Part shown: one piece after another, positions 25,959 to 33,120 of the stretch
How positions within the stretch are numbered: position 1 is the stretch's first letter
Layout: every line of letters begins with the position of its first letter
Assembly (NCBI GenBank): GCA_004555915.1
Contig: SFJM01000016.1
Span: forward strand, 1 to 54,117
Reading direction: 5' to 3'
Length of the DNA stretch: 54,117 nucleotides
Source: Clostridiales bacterium
Lineage (GTDB): Bacteria; Bacillota; Clostridia; Oscillospirales; Butyricicoccaceae
Translations under genes and position numbers: made by a program
The notes under the pieces: model-generated
Told to the model about the DNA's origin: nothing
Seen by the model: only the letters and a program-made list of their open reading frames with translations
Database searches by the model: none

Positions 25959-27377
25959 ATGAAGCTTTGGGCTGGACGTTTTCAGAAGGAAACAAACGAC
26001 GTTGTAAATGACTTTAACTCTTCCATTCAGTTCGATGGACGGCTGTACCGTGAGGATATCACCGGTTCTATCGCACATGCCACCATGCTGGGCAGGCAGG
26101 GCATCATCGAGCCCCATGAATCCGAGAAGATTGTTGCGGCACTGAAAGAAATCCTGGAAGAAGTTGACAATGGCGAGCTGGATATATTCGATATTGAATA
26201 CGAAGATATTCACATGAATGTGGAGGTTGCGCTGACCAACCGGATCGGCGCCACCGGCAAGCGCCTGCATACCGCCCGTTCCAGAAATGACCAGGTTGCG
26301 CTGGATATGCGTCTGTATGTCAAGAAGGAAATCTGTGAAATCATGGAGCTGGCGATTGCCTTTGAAAAGGAGCTGGTTGCCAAGGCAAAGGAAAACCTTG
26401 ACACCGTCATGCCGGGCTATACCCATCTGCAGCGTGCACAGCCGACAACCTTCGGCCATTACATGATGGCATACGCGCAGATGCTGCGCCGTGATATTTC
26501 CCGTCTGGAAGACTGCTACGAGCGCATGGATGAAATGCCGCTGGGCTCCGGCGCGCTGGCTTCCACCACCTATCCGATTGACCGCCAGTTTGTGTGTGAC
26601 CAGCTGGGCTTTGCCCGTGTCACCGAGAACTCGCTGGACGGCGTATCCGACCGTGACTACTGCATTGAGCTGATGAGCTGCCTGTCCATGATGATGATGC
26701 ACCTGTCCCGTCTGTCGGAGGAAGTCATCTCCTGGTGCTCCTGGGAATGGCGCTTTGCCGAGTTGGATGACGCGTATTCCACCGGCTCCTCTATCATGCC
26801 CCAGAAGAAGAACCCGGACGTATGTGAGCTGATCCGTGGTAAGACCGGCCGTGTCTATGGCGACCTGATGACCCTGCTGACCACCATGAAGGCACTGCCG
26901 CTGGCATATAACAAGGATATGCAGGAGGACAAGGAGTGCGTATTTGATGCCATTGACACTGTCAAGCAGTGTCTGGAGGTATTTGCACCCATGTTCCGCA
27001 CCATGACCCTGCGCAAGAAGAACATGCGCAAGGCAGCAAGCCGCGGCTTCATCAATGCAACCGACTGTGCGGATTATCTGGTTAAGAAGGGCGTACCGTT
27101 CCGTGATGCTTACATGATCGTCGGCAGACTGGTAAACACCTGTATCCGTTCGGATGAAACACTGGAAACCATGACGCTCAAGGATTTCAAGTCGATTTCC
27201 AACGATTTCGGCCCGGATGTATACGATGCACTCGACCTGAAGACCTGTGTGGAGGGACGTTCCGTCATCGGCGGCCCGGCGCCGAAGGAAGTCACCCGTC
27301 AGATTGGTAAGATTGAAACCTTCCTTGCTGACGCGGAAGAGCAGCTGGCAGAAATGCGTGCCGGCCTGCGCACGTAA
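25959..27377 (+). CDS. argH: argininosuccinate lyase
   Basis: 472-aa member of the fumarase/aspartase superfamily that splits argininosuccinate into arginine and fumarate. It shows the start KLWAGRF, the substrate segment TARSRNDQVALD, and the signature GSSIMPQKKNPD with its mobile-loop serine. The length is normal. AAAAGGAG precedes ATG 25959. It is separated from argG by a 150-bp gap that holds the hairpin at 25834-25874. Confidence 0.97.
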   Translation: MKLWAGRFQKETNDVVNDFNSSIQFDGRLYREDITGSIAHATMLGRQGIIEPHESEKIVAALKEILEEVDNGELDIFDIEYEDIHMNVEVALTNRIGATGKRLHTARSRNDQVALDMRLYVKKEICEIMELAIAFEKELVAKAKENLDTVMPGYTHLQRAQPTTFGHYMMAYAQMLRRDISRLEDCYERMDEMPLGSGALASTTYPIDRQFVCDQLGFARVTENSLDGVSDRDYCIELMSCLSMMMMHLSRLSEEVISWCSWEWRFAELDDAYSTGSSIMPQKKNPDVCELIRGKTGRVYGDLMTLLTTMKALPLAYNKDMQEDKECVFDAIDTVKQCLEVFAPMFRTMTLRKKNMRKAASRGFINATDCADYLVKKGVPFRDAYMIVGRLVNTCIRSDETLETMTLKDFKSISNDFGPDVYDALDLKTCVEGRSVIGGPAPKEVTRQIGKIETFLADAEEQLAEMRAGLRT

Positions 27378-27393
27378 GGACAGGAGGATACAG

Positions 27394-28332
27394 ATGAAAC
27401 CTGTTGTTTACATTGACGGCAAAGAGGGAACCACGGGTCTGCAGATTTTTGAACGCCTTGGCTCCCGTGATGATATTGACCTGATTCTCATTGATGAGGA
27501 CAAGCGCAAGGATACAGAGGAACGGAAAAAGTTCATCAACGCAGCGGATATTGTGTTCCTGTGCCTGCCGGATGCGGCAGCAAGGGAAGCGGTTGCGCTG
27601 TGCGGGAATGACCGCACCCGGTTTATCGACGCATCCACCGCGCACCGCACCAATCCCGCATGGGATTATGGTTTCCCGGAGCTGTCCGAAGCCCATCGGG
27701 CGGCAATCAAGGTATCCAAGCGGGTGGCAAACCCGGGCTGCCATGCCTCCGGCTTTATTTCCTCGGTCTATCCGCTGGTAAAGCTGGGTGTGGTTCCGGC
27801 AGATTACCCGCTGACCTGCTCGTCCCTGACCGGTTATTCCGGCGGCGGCAAAAAGCTGATTGCGGAATACGAGGATGAAAACCGCGACCCGCGGCATGAT
27901 TCCCATCGTATTTACGGCACCACGCTGAAGCACAAGCACCTGCCGGAAATGACCCATGTGTGCGGCCTGAAGGCGGCACCGGTATTCGTGCCGATTCTGG
28001 GCGATTTCTATAAGGGTATGGCATCCACGATTATGCTGCACAACAAGCTGCTGCCGGGCCAGCCCACCGCGCAGGACATCCATGCAAAGCTGGCGGAATA
28101 TTACGCAGGACAGCAGCTGGTACGGGTTGCCCCGTTCGGCGGGGAAGAGCCGGTGATTTATGCCAATACACTGGCAGGACATGACAGCCTGGAGCTGATT
28201 GTCTGCGGACATGAGGAACAGACCATTGTCACCGCACTGTTTGATAACCTTGGAAAGGGTGCATCCGGTGCCGCAGTCCAGAATATGAACCTGATGCTGG
28301 GCTTTGAGGAGACCACCGGACTGACGAAGTGA
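27394..28332 (+). CDS. argC: N-acetyl-gamma-glutamyl-phosphate reductase, short (type 2) form
   Basis: 312-aa NADPH-dependent reductase of the third arginine step. YIDGKEGTTGLQI at the start is the dinucleotide-binding turn, and Cys116 in VANPGCHASG is the catalytic nucleophile. The protein is shorter than the common about 345-aa form and belongs with the alternative ArgC type that lacks several insertions. ATG 27394 with ACAGGAGGAT upstream, 16 bp after argH. It is followed by a repeat element before argJ. Confidence 0.93.
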   Translation: MKPVVYIDGKEGTTGLQIFERLGSRDDIDLILIDEDKRKDTEERKKFINAADIVFLCLPDAAAREAVALCGNDRTRFIDASTAHRTNPAWDYGFPELSEAHRAAIKVSKRVANPGCHASGFISSVYPLVKLGVVPADYPLTCSSLTGYSGGGKKLIAEYEDENRDPRHDSHRIYGTTLKHKHLPEMTHVCGLKAAPVFVPILGDFYKGMASTIMLHNKLLPGQPTAQDIHAKLAEYYAGQQLVRVAPFGGEEPVIYANTLAGHDSLELIVCGHEEQTIVTALFDNLGKGASGAAVQNMNLMLGFEETTGLTK

Positions 28333-28372
28333 GAAAATACCCCTCTCTTTGGAAAACAGTGAACGGTACGCA

Positions 28373-28592
28373 CCAAAAGCCTCCCTCTTGGAGGGAGGTG
28401 GCACGGCGAAAGCCGTGACGGAGGGAGTGGAAGGGTAAATCTGATGTATCAACCTTAACGTTGGTGCGAACCGGCAAGTGGGAAATTACTCCCTCAGTCG
28501 CCTGCGGCGTTGTTACGTTAGGACGGGGCCTCGCTCTCGCTTCGCTCGGCTGCATCCAGCAGCACGCGACCCTCCTCTGAGGGAGCCTCTGG
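28373..28592. repeat. hairpin-rich interspersed repeat, locus 3 (inside the arginine cluster)
   Basis: Left end CCAAAAGCCTCCCTC-TTG-GAGGGAGG with inner hairpin CACGGC/GCCGTG; a degenerate core GTATCAA at 28446; right module from ACTCCCTCAGTCG with inner hairpin CGCC/GGCG, the GGACGGGGCCTCGCTCTC insert shared with locus 2, ending CTCTGAGGGAGCCTCTGG. The two ends are imperfect inverted repeats. GGTACGCA occurs immediately before the left end (28365-28372) and two bases after the right end (28595-28602). Confidence 0.85.
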
Positions 28593-28612
28593 ATGGTACG
28601 CATTGGCAACAA

Positions 28613-28633
28613 GTATCCCTCTTGGAGGGAGCC
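28613..28633. repeat. solo terminal hairpin of the repeat family
   Basis: GTATCCCTCTTGGAGGGAGCC repeats one end of the element as a lone hairpin. Its GGAGGG (28624-28629) lies six bases before an in-frame ATG of argJ (28636). Confidence 0.6.
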
Positions 28634-28653
28634 TTATGAAAAGAGGAACATTT

Positions 28654-29874
28654 ATGAAAAAAATAGAAGGCGGCGTTTGTGCCGCAAAGGGCTTCCGTGC
28701 AGCCGGCATCCACTGCGGTGTCAAGGCAAACAGCCCGAAGGAAAAAAATGATCTGGCGCTGATCGTCAGTGACGTAGCATGCGCAACCGCAGCTACCTTT
28801 ACCAACAACCGTGTCAAGGCTGCTCCGCTGTATGTCTGCATGGAGCATCTGGAAAATGGCATCGCACAGGCGATTGTTGCCAATTCCGGCAACGCCAATG
28901 CCTGCGCGCCCAGCGGCATGGACAACGCACGCCGTATGGCTGCCGCTGCTGCAAAGGCTGTGGGAATTGAGGAAAATCTGGTGCTGGTAGGTTCTACCGG
29001 TGTCATCGGCCAGCGGATTAACATCGAAACCATTGAAGCGCATATGGATGCGCTGGCAGCGAAGCTGTCCACCGATGGTTCTGCTGCCGCAAACAATGCC
29101 ATCTTGACCACCGATCTGGTGGAAAAGACCGTGGCGCTGGAATTCACCTGCGGCGGCAAGACCTGCCATATCGGCGGCATTGCCAAGGGCTCCGGCATGA
29201 TCCATCCGAATATGGGCACCATGCTGTGCTTTATCACCACCGACTGTGCGGTTGACCCGTCCATCCTGCGCACGGCCCTGCAGGATGCTGTGGCACATAC
29301 CTTTAACCGCATTTCGGTAGACGGTGACACCTCCACCAATGACACCTGTGTTATCATGGCAAACGGTATGGCAGGCAATGAGCTGATTGACTGGAAGAAT
29401 GAGGATTACCATGTCTTTTATGACGCACTGTATGAGGTTGCCCTGACACTGGCAAAGAAGATGGCTGCTGACGGCGAAGGCGCAAGCAAGCTGATCTGCT
29501 GCACCGTCAAGAACTCCCGTGCAGAGGAATATGCAGAGCGCCTGGCAAAGGCGGTCATTGCGTCCAGTCTGGTAAAGGCTGCCATGTTCGGTGCAGATGC
29601 AAACTGGGGACGTATCCTGTGTGCGATGGGCTATTCCAAGGCGCCGTTCCGTCCGGAATATGTGACCATCGGTTTCTCCAGCGCGGCTGGCTCCATTACG
29701 GTTTGTCAGAATGGCCGTGCACTGGATTTCGATGAAGATCTGGCTAAGAAAATCCTTCTGGAGAAGGAAGTTTCCATTGATGTAGACATTCAGGAGGGCG
29801 ATGCGGAAGCAACGGCCTATGGCTGTGACCTGACCTATGATTACGTCAGGATCAACGGTGATTACCGCACGTAA
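28654..29874 (+). CDS. argJ: bifunctional glutamate N-acetyltransferase / amino-acid acetyltransferase
   Basis: 406-aa self-cleaving enzyme that transfers the acetyl group from N-acetylornithine to glutamate. The autoproteolysis site is in KGSGMIHPNMGTMLCFITTDC, where cleavage is expected before the conserved Thr; this protein has Gly-Thr where Ala-Thr is most common. NSGNANAC and GRILCAMGY are further family marks. ATG 28654 with AGAGGAA is the conventional start; ATG 28636, which would use the repeat-derived GGAGGG, adds six residues (MKRGTF). Presence of argJ and absence of argE here imply the cyclic pathway. Confidence 0.95.
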   Translation: MKKIEGGVCAAKGFRAAGIHCGVKANSPKEKNDLALIVSDVACATAATFTNNRVKAAPLYVCMEHLENGIAQAIVANSGNANACAPSGMDNARRMAAAAAKAVGIEENLVLVGSTGVIGQRINIETIEAHMDALAAKLSTDGSAAANNAILTTDLVEKTVALEFTCGGKTCHIGGIAKGSGMIHPNMGTMLCFITTDCAVDPSILRTALQDAVAHTFNRISVDGDTSTNDTCVIMANGMAGNELIDWKNEDYHVFYDALYEVALTLAKKMAADGEGASKLICCTVKNSRAEEYAERLAKAVIASSLVKAAMFGADANWGRILCAMGYSKAPFRPEYVTIGFSSAAGSITVCQNGRALDFDEDLAKKILLEKEVSIDVDIQEGDAEATAYGCDLTYDYVRINGDYRT

Positions 29875-29887
29875 CCGGAGGGAAAAC

Positions 29888-30766
29888 ATGTCTGAAGTAT
29901 CGGAAGAAATGATGCTGAACCGTGCGCAGGTGCTGATTGAAGCCCTGCCGCACATTCAGAAATACTATGGCAAAACTGTCGTGGTAAAATACGGCGGCAA
30001 TGCCATGATTAATGAAACCCTGAAGGATGCCGTCATTCATGACATCGTGCTGCTGAGCCTTGTGGGTGTCCATGTGGTTGTAGTACACGGCGGCGGTCCG
30101 GAAATCAGCGCAATGCTCAAGAAAATCGGCAAAAAATCCGAATTTGTCAAGGGCCTGCGGTATACCGACCGGGAAACCATGGATATTGTCCAGATGATCC
30201 TGTGCGGCAAGGTCAACAAGGATCTGGTATCCCTGCTGGGCAATGCCGGCGGCGTGGGCATCGGCCTGAGCGGCATGGATGGCGGCCTGTTCCAGGCAGT
30301 ACGCAAGAAGGACCCGGATGGCACGGATTATGGCTATGTGGGTGAAATTGTCAAGGTCAATCCGGAGCCGGTGGTTGACATGCTGGAGCATGGCTATATC
30401 CCGGTGGTATCCACGGTTGCACTGGGTATTGATGATGATACCAATTATAATATCAATGCGGACCTGGCAGCCGCAAAGCTGGCAGTTGCCCTGCAGGCGG
30501 AAAAGCTGATTCTGCTGACCGATGTGCGCGGCCTGCTGCTGGATCGCAATGATGAGAACACTCTGCTGCCGGAGCTGAAGGTTTCCGCTGTGCCGAAGCT
30601 GATTAAGGACGGCGTTATTGCCGGCGGTATGATCCCGAAGGTGGACTGCTGCGTGGAAGCCGTGCGTGAGGGCGTGCATCAGGCAAATATTCAGGATGGA
30701 CGCGTGGAGCATTCGATTCTGATCGAGCTGTTCAGCAATCAGGGTGTCGGTACGATGTTCTATTGA
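29888..30766 (+). CDS. argB: acetylglutamate kinase
   Basis: 292-aa amino-acid kinase that phosphorylates N-acetylglutamate, usually the arginine-sensitive step in cyclic pathways. VVKYGGNAM near residues 32-40, VVVHGGGPEIS, and the C-terminal GGMIPKVDCC and HSILIELF segments are characteristic. An N-terminal helix (SEEMMLNRAQVLIEALPHIQKY) of the kind found in arginine-inhibited hexameric forms is present. ATG 29888 follows GGAGGG, 13 bp after argJ. Confidence 0.97.
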   Translation: MSEVSEEMMLNRAQVLIEALPHIQKYYGKTVVVKYGGNAMINETLKDAVIHDIVLLSLVGVHVVVVHGGGPEISAMLKKIGKKSEFVKGLRYTDRETMDIVQMILCGKVNKDLVSLLGNAGGVGIGLSGMDGGLFQAVRKKDPDGTDYGYVGEIVKVNPEPVVDMLEHGYIPVVSTVALGIDDDTNYNINADLAAAKLAVALQAEKLILLTDVRGLLLDRNDENTLLPELKVSAVPKLIKDGVIAGGMIPKVDCCVEAVREGVHQANIQDGRVEHSILIELFSNQGVGTMFY

Positions 30767-30785
30767 TAAAAGGGGAAAAACAATC

Positions 30786-31970
30786 ATGACATATAACGAG
30801 CTCAAGGAGCAGGAAAACCAGTATGTAATGAATACCTATGGCCGTTTTGCCATTGCGCTGGATCATGGCGATGGCGCACAGCTGTGGGATGTGGAAGGCA
30901 AGCGTTACATCGACCTGACCAGCGGTATCGGCGTATGCTGCCTGGGTTATAACAATCAGAAAATCATTGATGCCATCACGGAGCAGGCACATAAGCTGAT
31001 GCATGTGTCCAACCTGTTCACCACGGAACCCATGGTACAGGTAGCAAAGACTCTCGTGGAGCAGACCGGCATGGGCAAGGTGTTCTTTTCCAATTCCGGT
31101 GCGGAATCCAATGAGGGCATGATTAAGCTGGCACGCAAGTATTCCTATGACAAGTACGGCGAAGGCCGTGCGGAAATTGTCACACTGTACAATTCCTTCC
31201 ATGGACGTACCGTGACCACGCTGAAGGCAACCGGTCAGGATAAATTCCATCAGTATTTCTTCCCGTTCACCGAGGGCTTTGCCTATGCAAAGGCAAATGA
31301 TATGGAATCGGTGAAGGCTGCGGTCAATGAGCACACCTGTGCGATCATGATGGAGCTGATTCAGGGCGAAGGCGGTGTCATGCCGCTGGATCCGGCATTT
31401 GTGAAGGAAGTAGAGGCATATTGCCGTGAGCATGACCTGCTGCTGCTGATTGACGAGGTACAGACCGGCATCGGCAGAACCGGCTCCCTGTTCTGCTTCC
31501 AGCAGTATGGCATCCAGCCGGATGTGGTATCCATGGCAAAGGGTCTTGGCGGCGGCGTGCCGATTGGTGCGGTCATGGCATCCAAGACCTGTGAGACCGT
31601 TCTCGGCCCGGGCACCCATGCGACGACGTTTGGCGGCACCCCGATGATCTGTGCGGCAGCGAATGCGGTACTGTCCGAGGTAACCAAACCAGAATTTTTA
31701 CAGTCGGTCAATGAAAAGGGCGAATATTTTAAGCAGAAGCTGCTGGCAATGGATTCCGGCAAAATCCAGGACGTGCGCGGCATGGGCCTGATGGTCGGCA
31801 TTGTGGTTGACCCGGAGCAGCGTGCCGCACTGGTAGCGGAAATCATGGACAAGGGCGTACTTGTGCTGACAGCCGGTACCAATGTCATCCGCCTGCTGCC
31901 GCCGCTGTCAATTTCCTATGCGGAGATAGATGAAGCGCTGGCTGTGATGCAGAGCGTATTCTGCAAGTAA
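30786..31970 (+). CDS. argD: acetylornithine aminotransferase
   Basis: 394-aa class III PLP-dependent aminotransferase converting N-acetylglutamate semialdehyde to N-acetylornithine. The cofactor lysine is Lys252 in VSMAKGLGGGVPIGA; LLLIDEVQTGIGRTG contains the aspartate that pairs with the PLP ring nitrogen, and NSGAESNE binds phosphate. The length is typical. ATG 30786 follows AAAAGGGG. It lies 19 bp after argB. Confidence 0.95.
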   Translation: MTYNELKEQENQYVMNTYGRFAIALDHGDGAQLWDVEGKRYIDLTSGIGVCCLGYNNQKIIDAITEQAHKLMHVSNLFTTEPMVQVAKTLVEQTGMGKVFFSNSGAESNEGMIKLARKYSYDKYGEGRAEIVTLYNSFHGRTVTTLKATGQDKFHQYFFPFTEGFAYAKANDMESVKAAVNEHTCAIMMELIQGEGGVMPLDPAFVKEVEAYCREHDLLLLIDEVQTGIGRTGSLFCFQQYGIQPDVVSMAKGLGGGVPIGAVMASKTCETVLGPGTHATTFGGTPMICAAANAVLSEVTKPEFLQSVNEKGEYFKQKLLAMDSGKIQDVRGMGLMVGIVVDPEQRAALVAEIMDKGVLVLTAGTNVIRLLPPLSISYAEIDEALAVMQSVFCK

Positions 31971-32027
31971 GAGAAACAAGATACAGAGCAGTCGCTCTGA
32001 TACCATATAGTAGGAGTAAAAAAGCAG

Positions 32028-32960
32028 ATGAAACATCTTCTCAAGCTGCTCGACTGCTCGAAGGATGACATTGTATCCATCCTGGATCTGGCCGATCAGC
32101 TTAAATATGAAAAACAGCATCATATCGCCCACCGCATTCTGGAGGGCAAAAGTCTTGGCATGATTTTCCAGAAACCGTCCACCCGTACCCGTGTTTCCTT
32201 TGAAGCAGGTATGTACCAGCTGGGCGGGCAGGCCATGTTCCTGACGAACCGTGACCTGCAGATTGGCCGTGGTGAACCGATTCAGGATACGGCACGTGCG
32301 CTGTCCCGTTATCTGGATGGCATTGTCATTCGGACCTATGACCAGAAGGAAGCGGAAACACTGGCGGGCTATGGTTCGATTCCGGTTATCAACGGCCTGA
32401 CCAATTTTGCCCATCCCTGCCAGGTGCTGGCGGACCTGATGACCATCCGTGAGCATTTCGCACAGCTGGAAGGCATTAAGATGGGCTTTGTGGGTGATGG
32501 CTTCAATATGTGCAATTCCCTCATTGTGGGCTGCCTGAAGGCAGGCATGGAGGTATCCGTGGCAACACCGGAGGGCTATGAGCCCCATCCGGATGTACTG
32601 GCATTTGCAGAACAGATGAAGGCAGATGGCGCGAAGTTTGACATTTCCCATGATCCCCGCAGAGCGGCGGAGGGTGTGGATGTGCTGATTACCGATGCAT
32701 GGACCGGCATGGGCCAGGAGGATGAAGCGGAGAAGCGCCGGCATGATTTTGCGGGCTTTACCGTGGATCATGACCTGCTGGCATGCTGCAGGGAAGGCGT
32801 TATGGTACAGCACTGTATGCCGGCATACCGCGGGGAAGAAATCAGTGCGGAGGTACTGGAGGAACATGCGGATGAGATTTTTGAGGAAGCGGAAAACCGC
32901 CTGCATGCCCAGAAAGCTGTACTGGTCACACTGATGAGTGAAAAATACGAGATTCTCTGA
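32028..32960 (+). CDS. argF: ornithine carbamoyltransferase
   Basis: 310-aa enzyme forming citrulline from ornithine and carbamoyl phosphate. The carbamoyl phosphate motif STRTR is at residues 51-55, HPCQ follows in NFAHPCQVLADL, and VQHCMPAYRG is a variant of the HCLP motif (Met for Leu). The length is normal for anabolic forms. GTAGGAGTA precedes ATG 32028. It is the last gene of the cluster, closed by a strong terminator. Confidence 0.96.
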   Translation: MKHLLKLLDCSKDDIVSILDLADQLKYEKQHHIAHRILEGKSLGMIFQKPSTRTRVSFEAGMYQLGGQAMFLTNRDLQIGRGEPIQDTARALSRYLDGIVIRTYDQKEAETLAGYGSIPVINGLTNFAHPCQVLADLMTIREHFAQLEGIKMGFVGDGFNMCNSLIVGCLKAGMEVSVATPEGYEPHPDVLAFAEQMKADGAKFDISHDPRRAAEGVDVLITDAWTGMGQEDEAEKRRHDFAGFTVDHDLLACCREGVMVQHCMPAYRGEEISAEVLEEHADEIFEEAENRLHAQKAVLVTLMSEKYEIL

Positions 32961-32980
32961 TACAACCGACAGGATAGCAG

Positions 32981-33015
32981 GAGCACGTTGCATAAGCTGC
33001 AATGTGCTCTTTTTT
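32981..33015 (+). terminator. terminator of the arginine cluster
   Basis: GAGCACGTTGCA (32981-32992) pairs with TGCAATGTGCTC (32998-33009) with one wobble pair, then six T. Confidence 0.93.
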
Positions 33016-33028
33016 AATGGGAAGTTTA

Positions 33029-33044
33029 CGTTGTAAAATCAAAC
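33029..33044. promoter_or_regulatory. candidate second Crp-family site upstream of the SLH gene
   Basis: CGTTGTAAAATCAAAC is identical in its first ten bases, and in 13 of 16 overall, to the inverted repeat at 35650-35665. Its centre is about 60 bp before the expected transcription start of the SLH gene, close to the class I position. Confidence 0.4.
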
Positions 33045-33060
33045 AAATGGCAGGAAATGA

Positions 33061-33089
33061 TGGACAATTTTCTGGTTATATGTTACAAT
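33061..33089 (+). promoter_or_regulatory. promoter of the SLH/transglutaminase gene
   Basis: TGGACA (33061-33066), 17 bp, TACAAT (33084-33089) with an upstream TGT giving an extended -10. Confidence 0.8.
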
Positions 33090-33120
33090 GTTAGAACCAA
33101 AATAAGAAAAGAGGGATCGT

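Noticed and set aside
24525..26702. 725-codon open frame opposite argG and argH
   Set aside because: Antisense shadow of two strongly identified genes with low-complexity, Cys/His/Gln-rich translation and no start signals.
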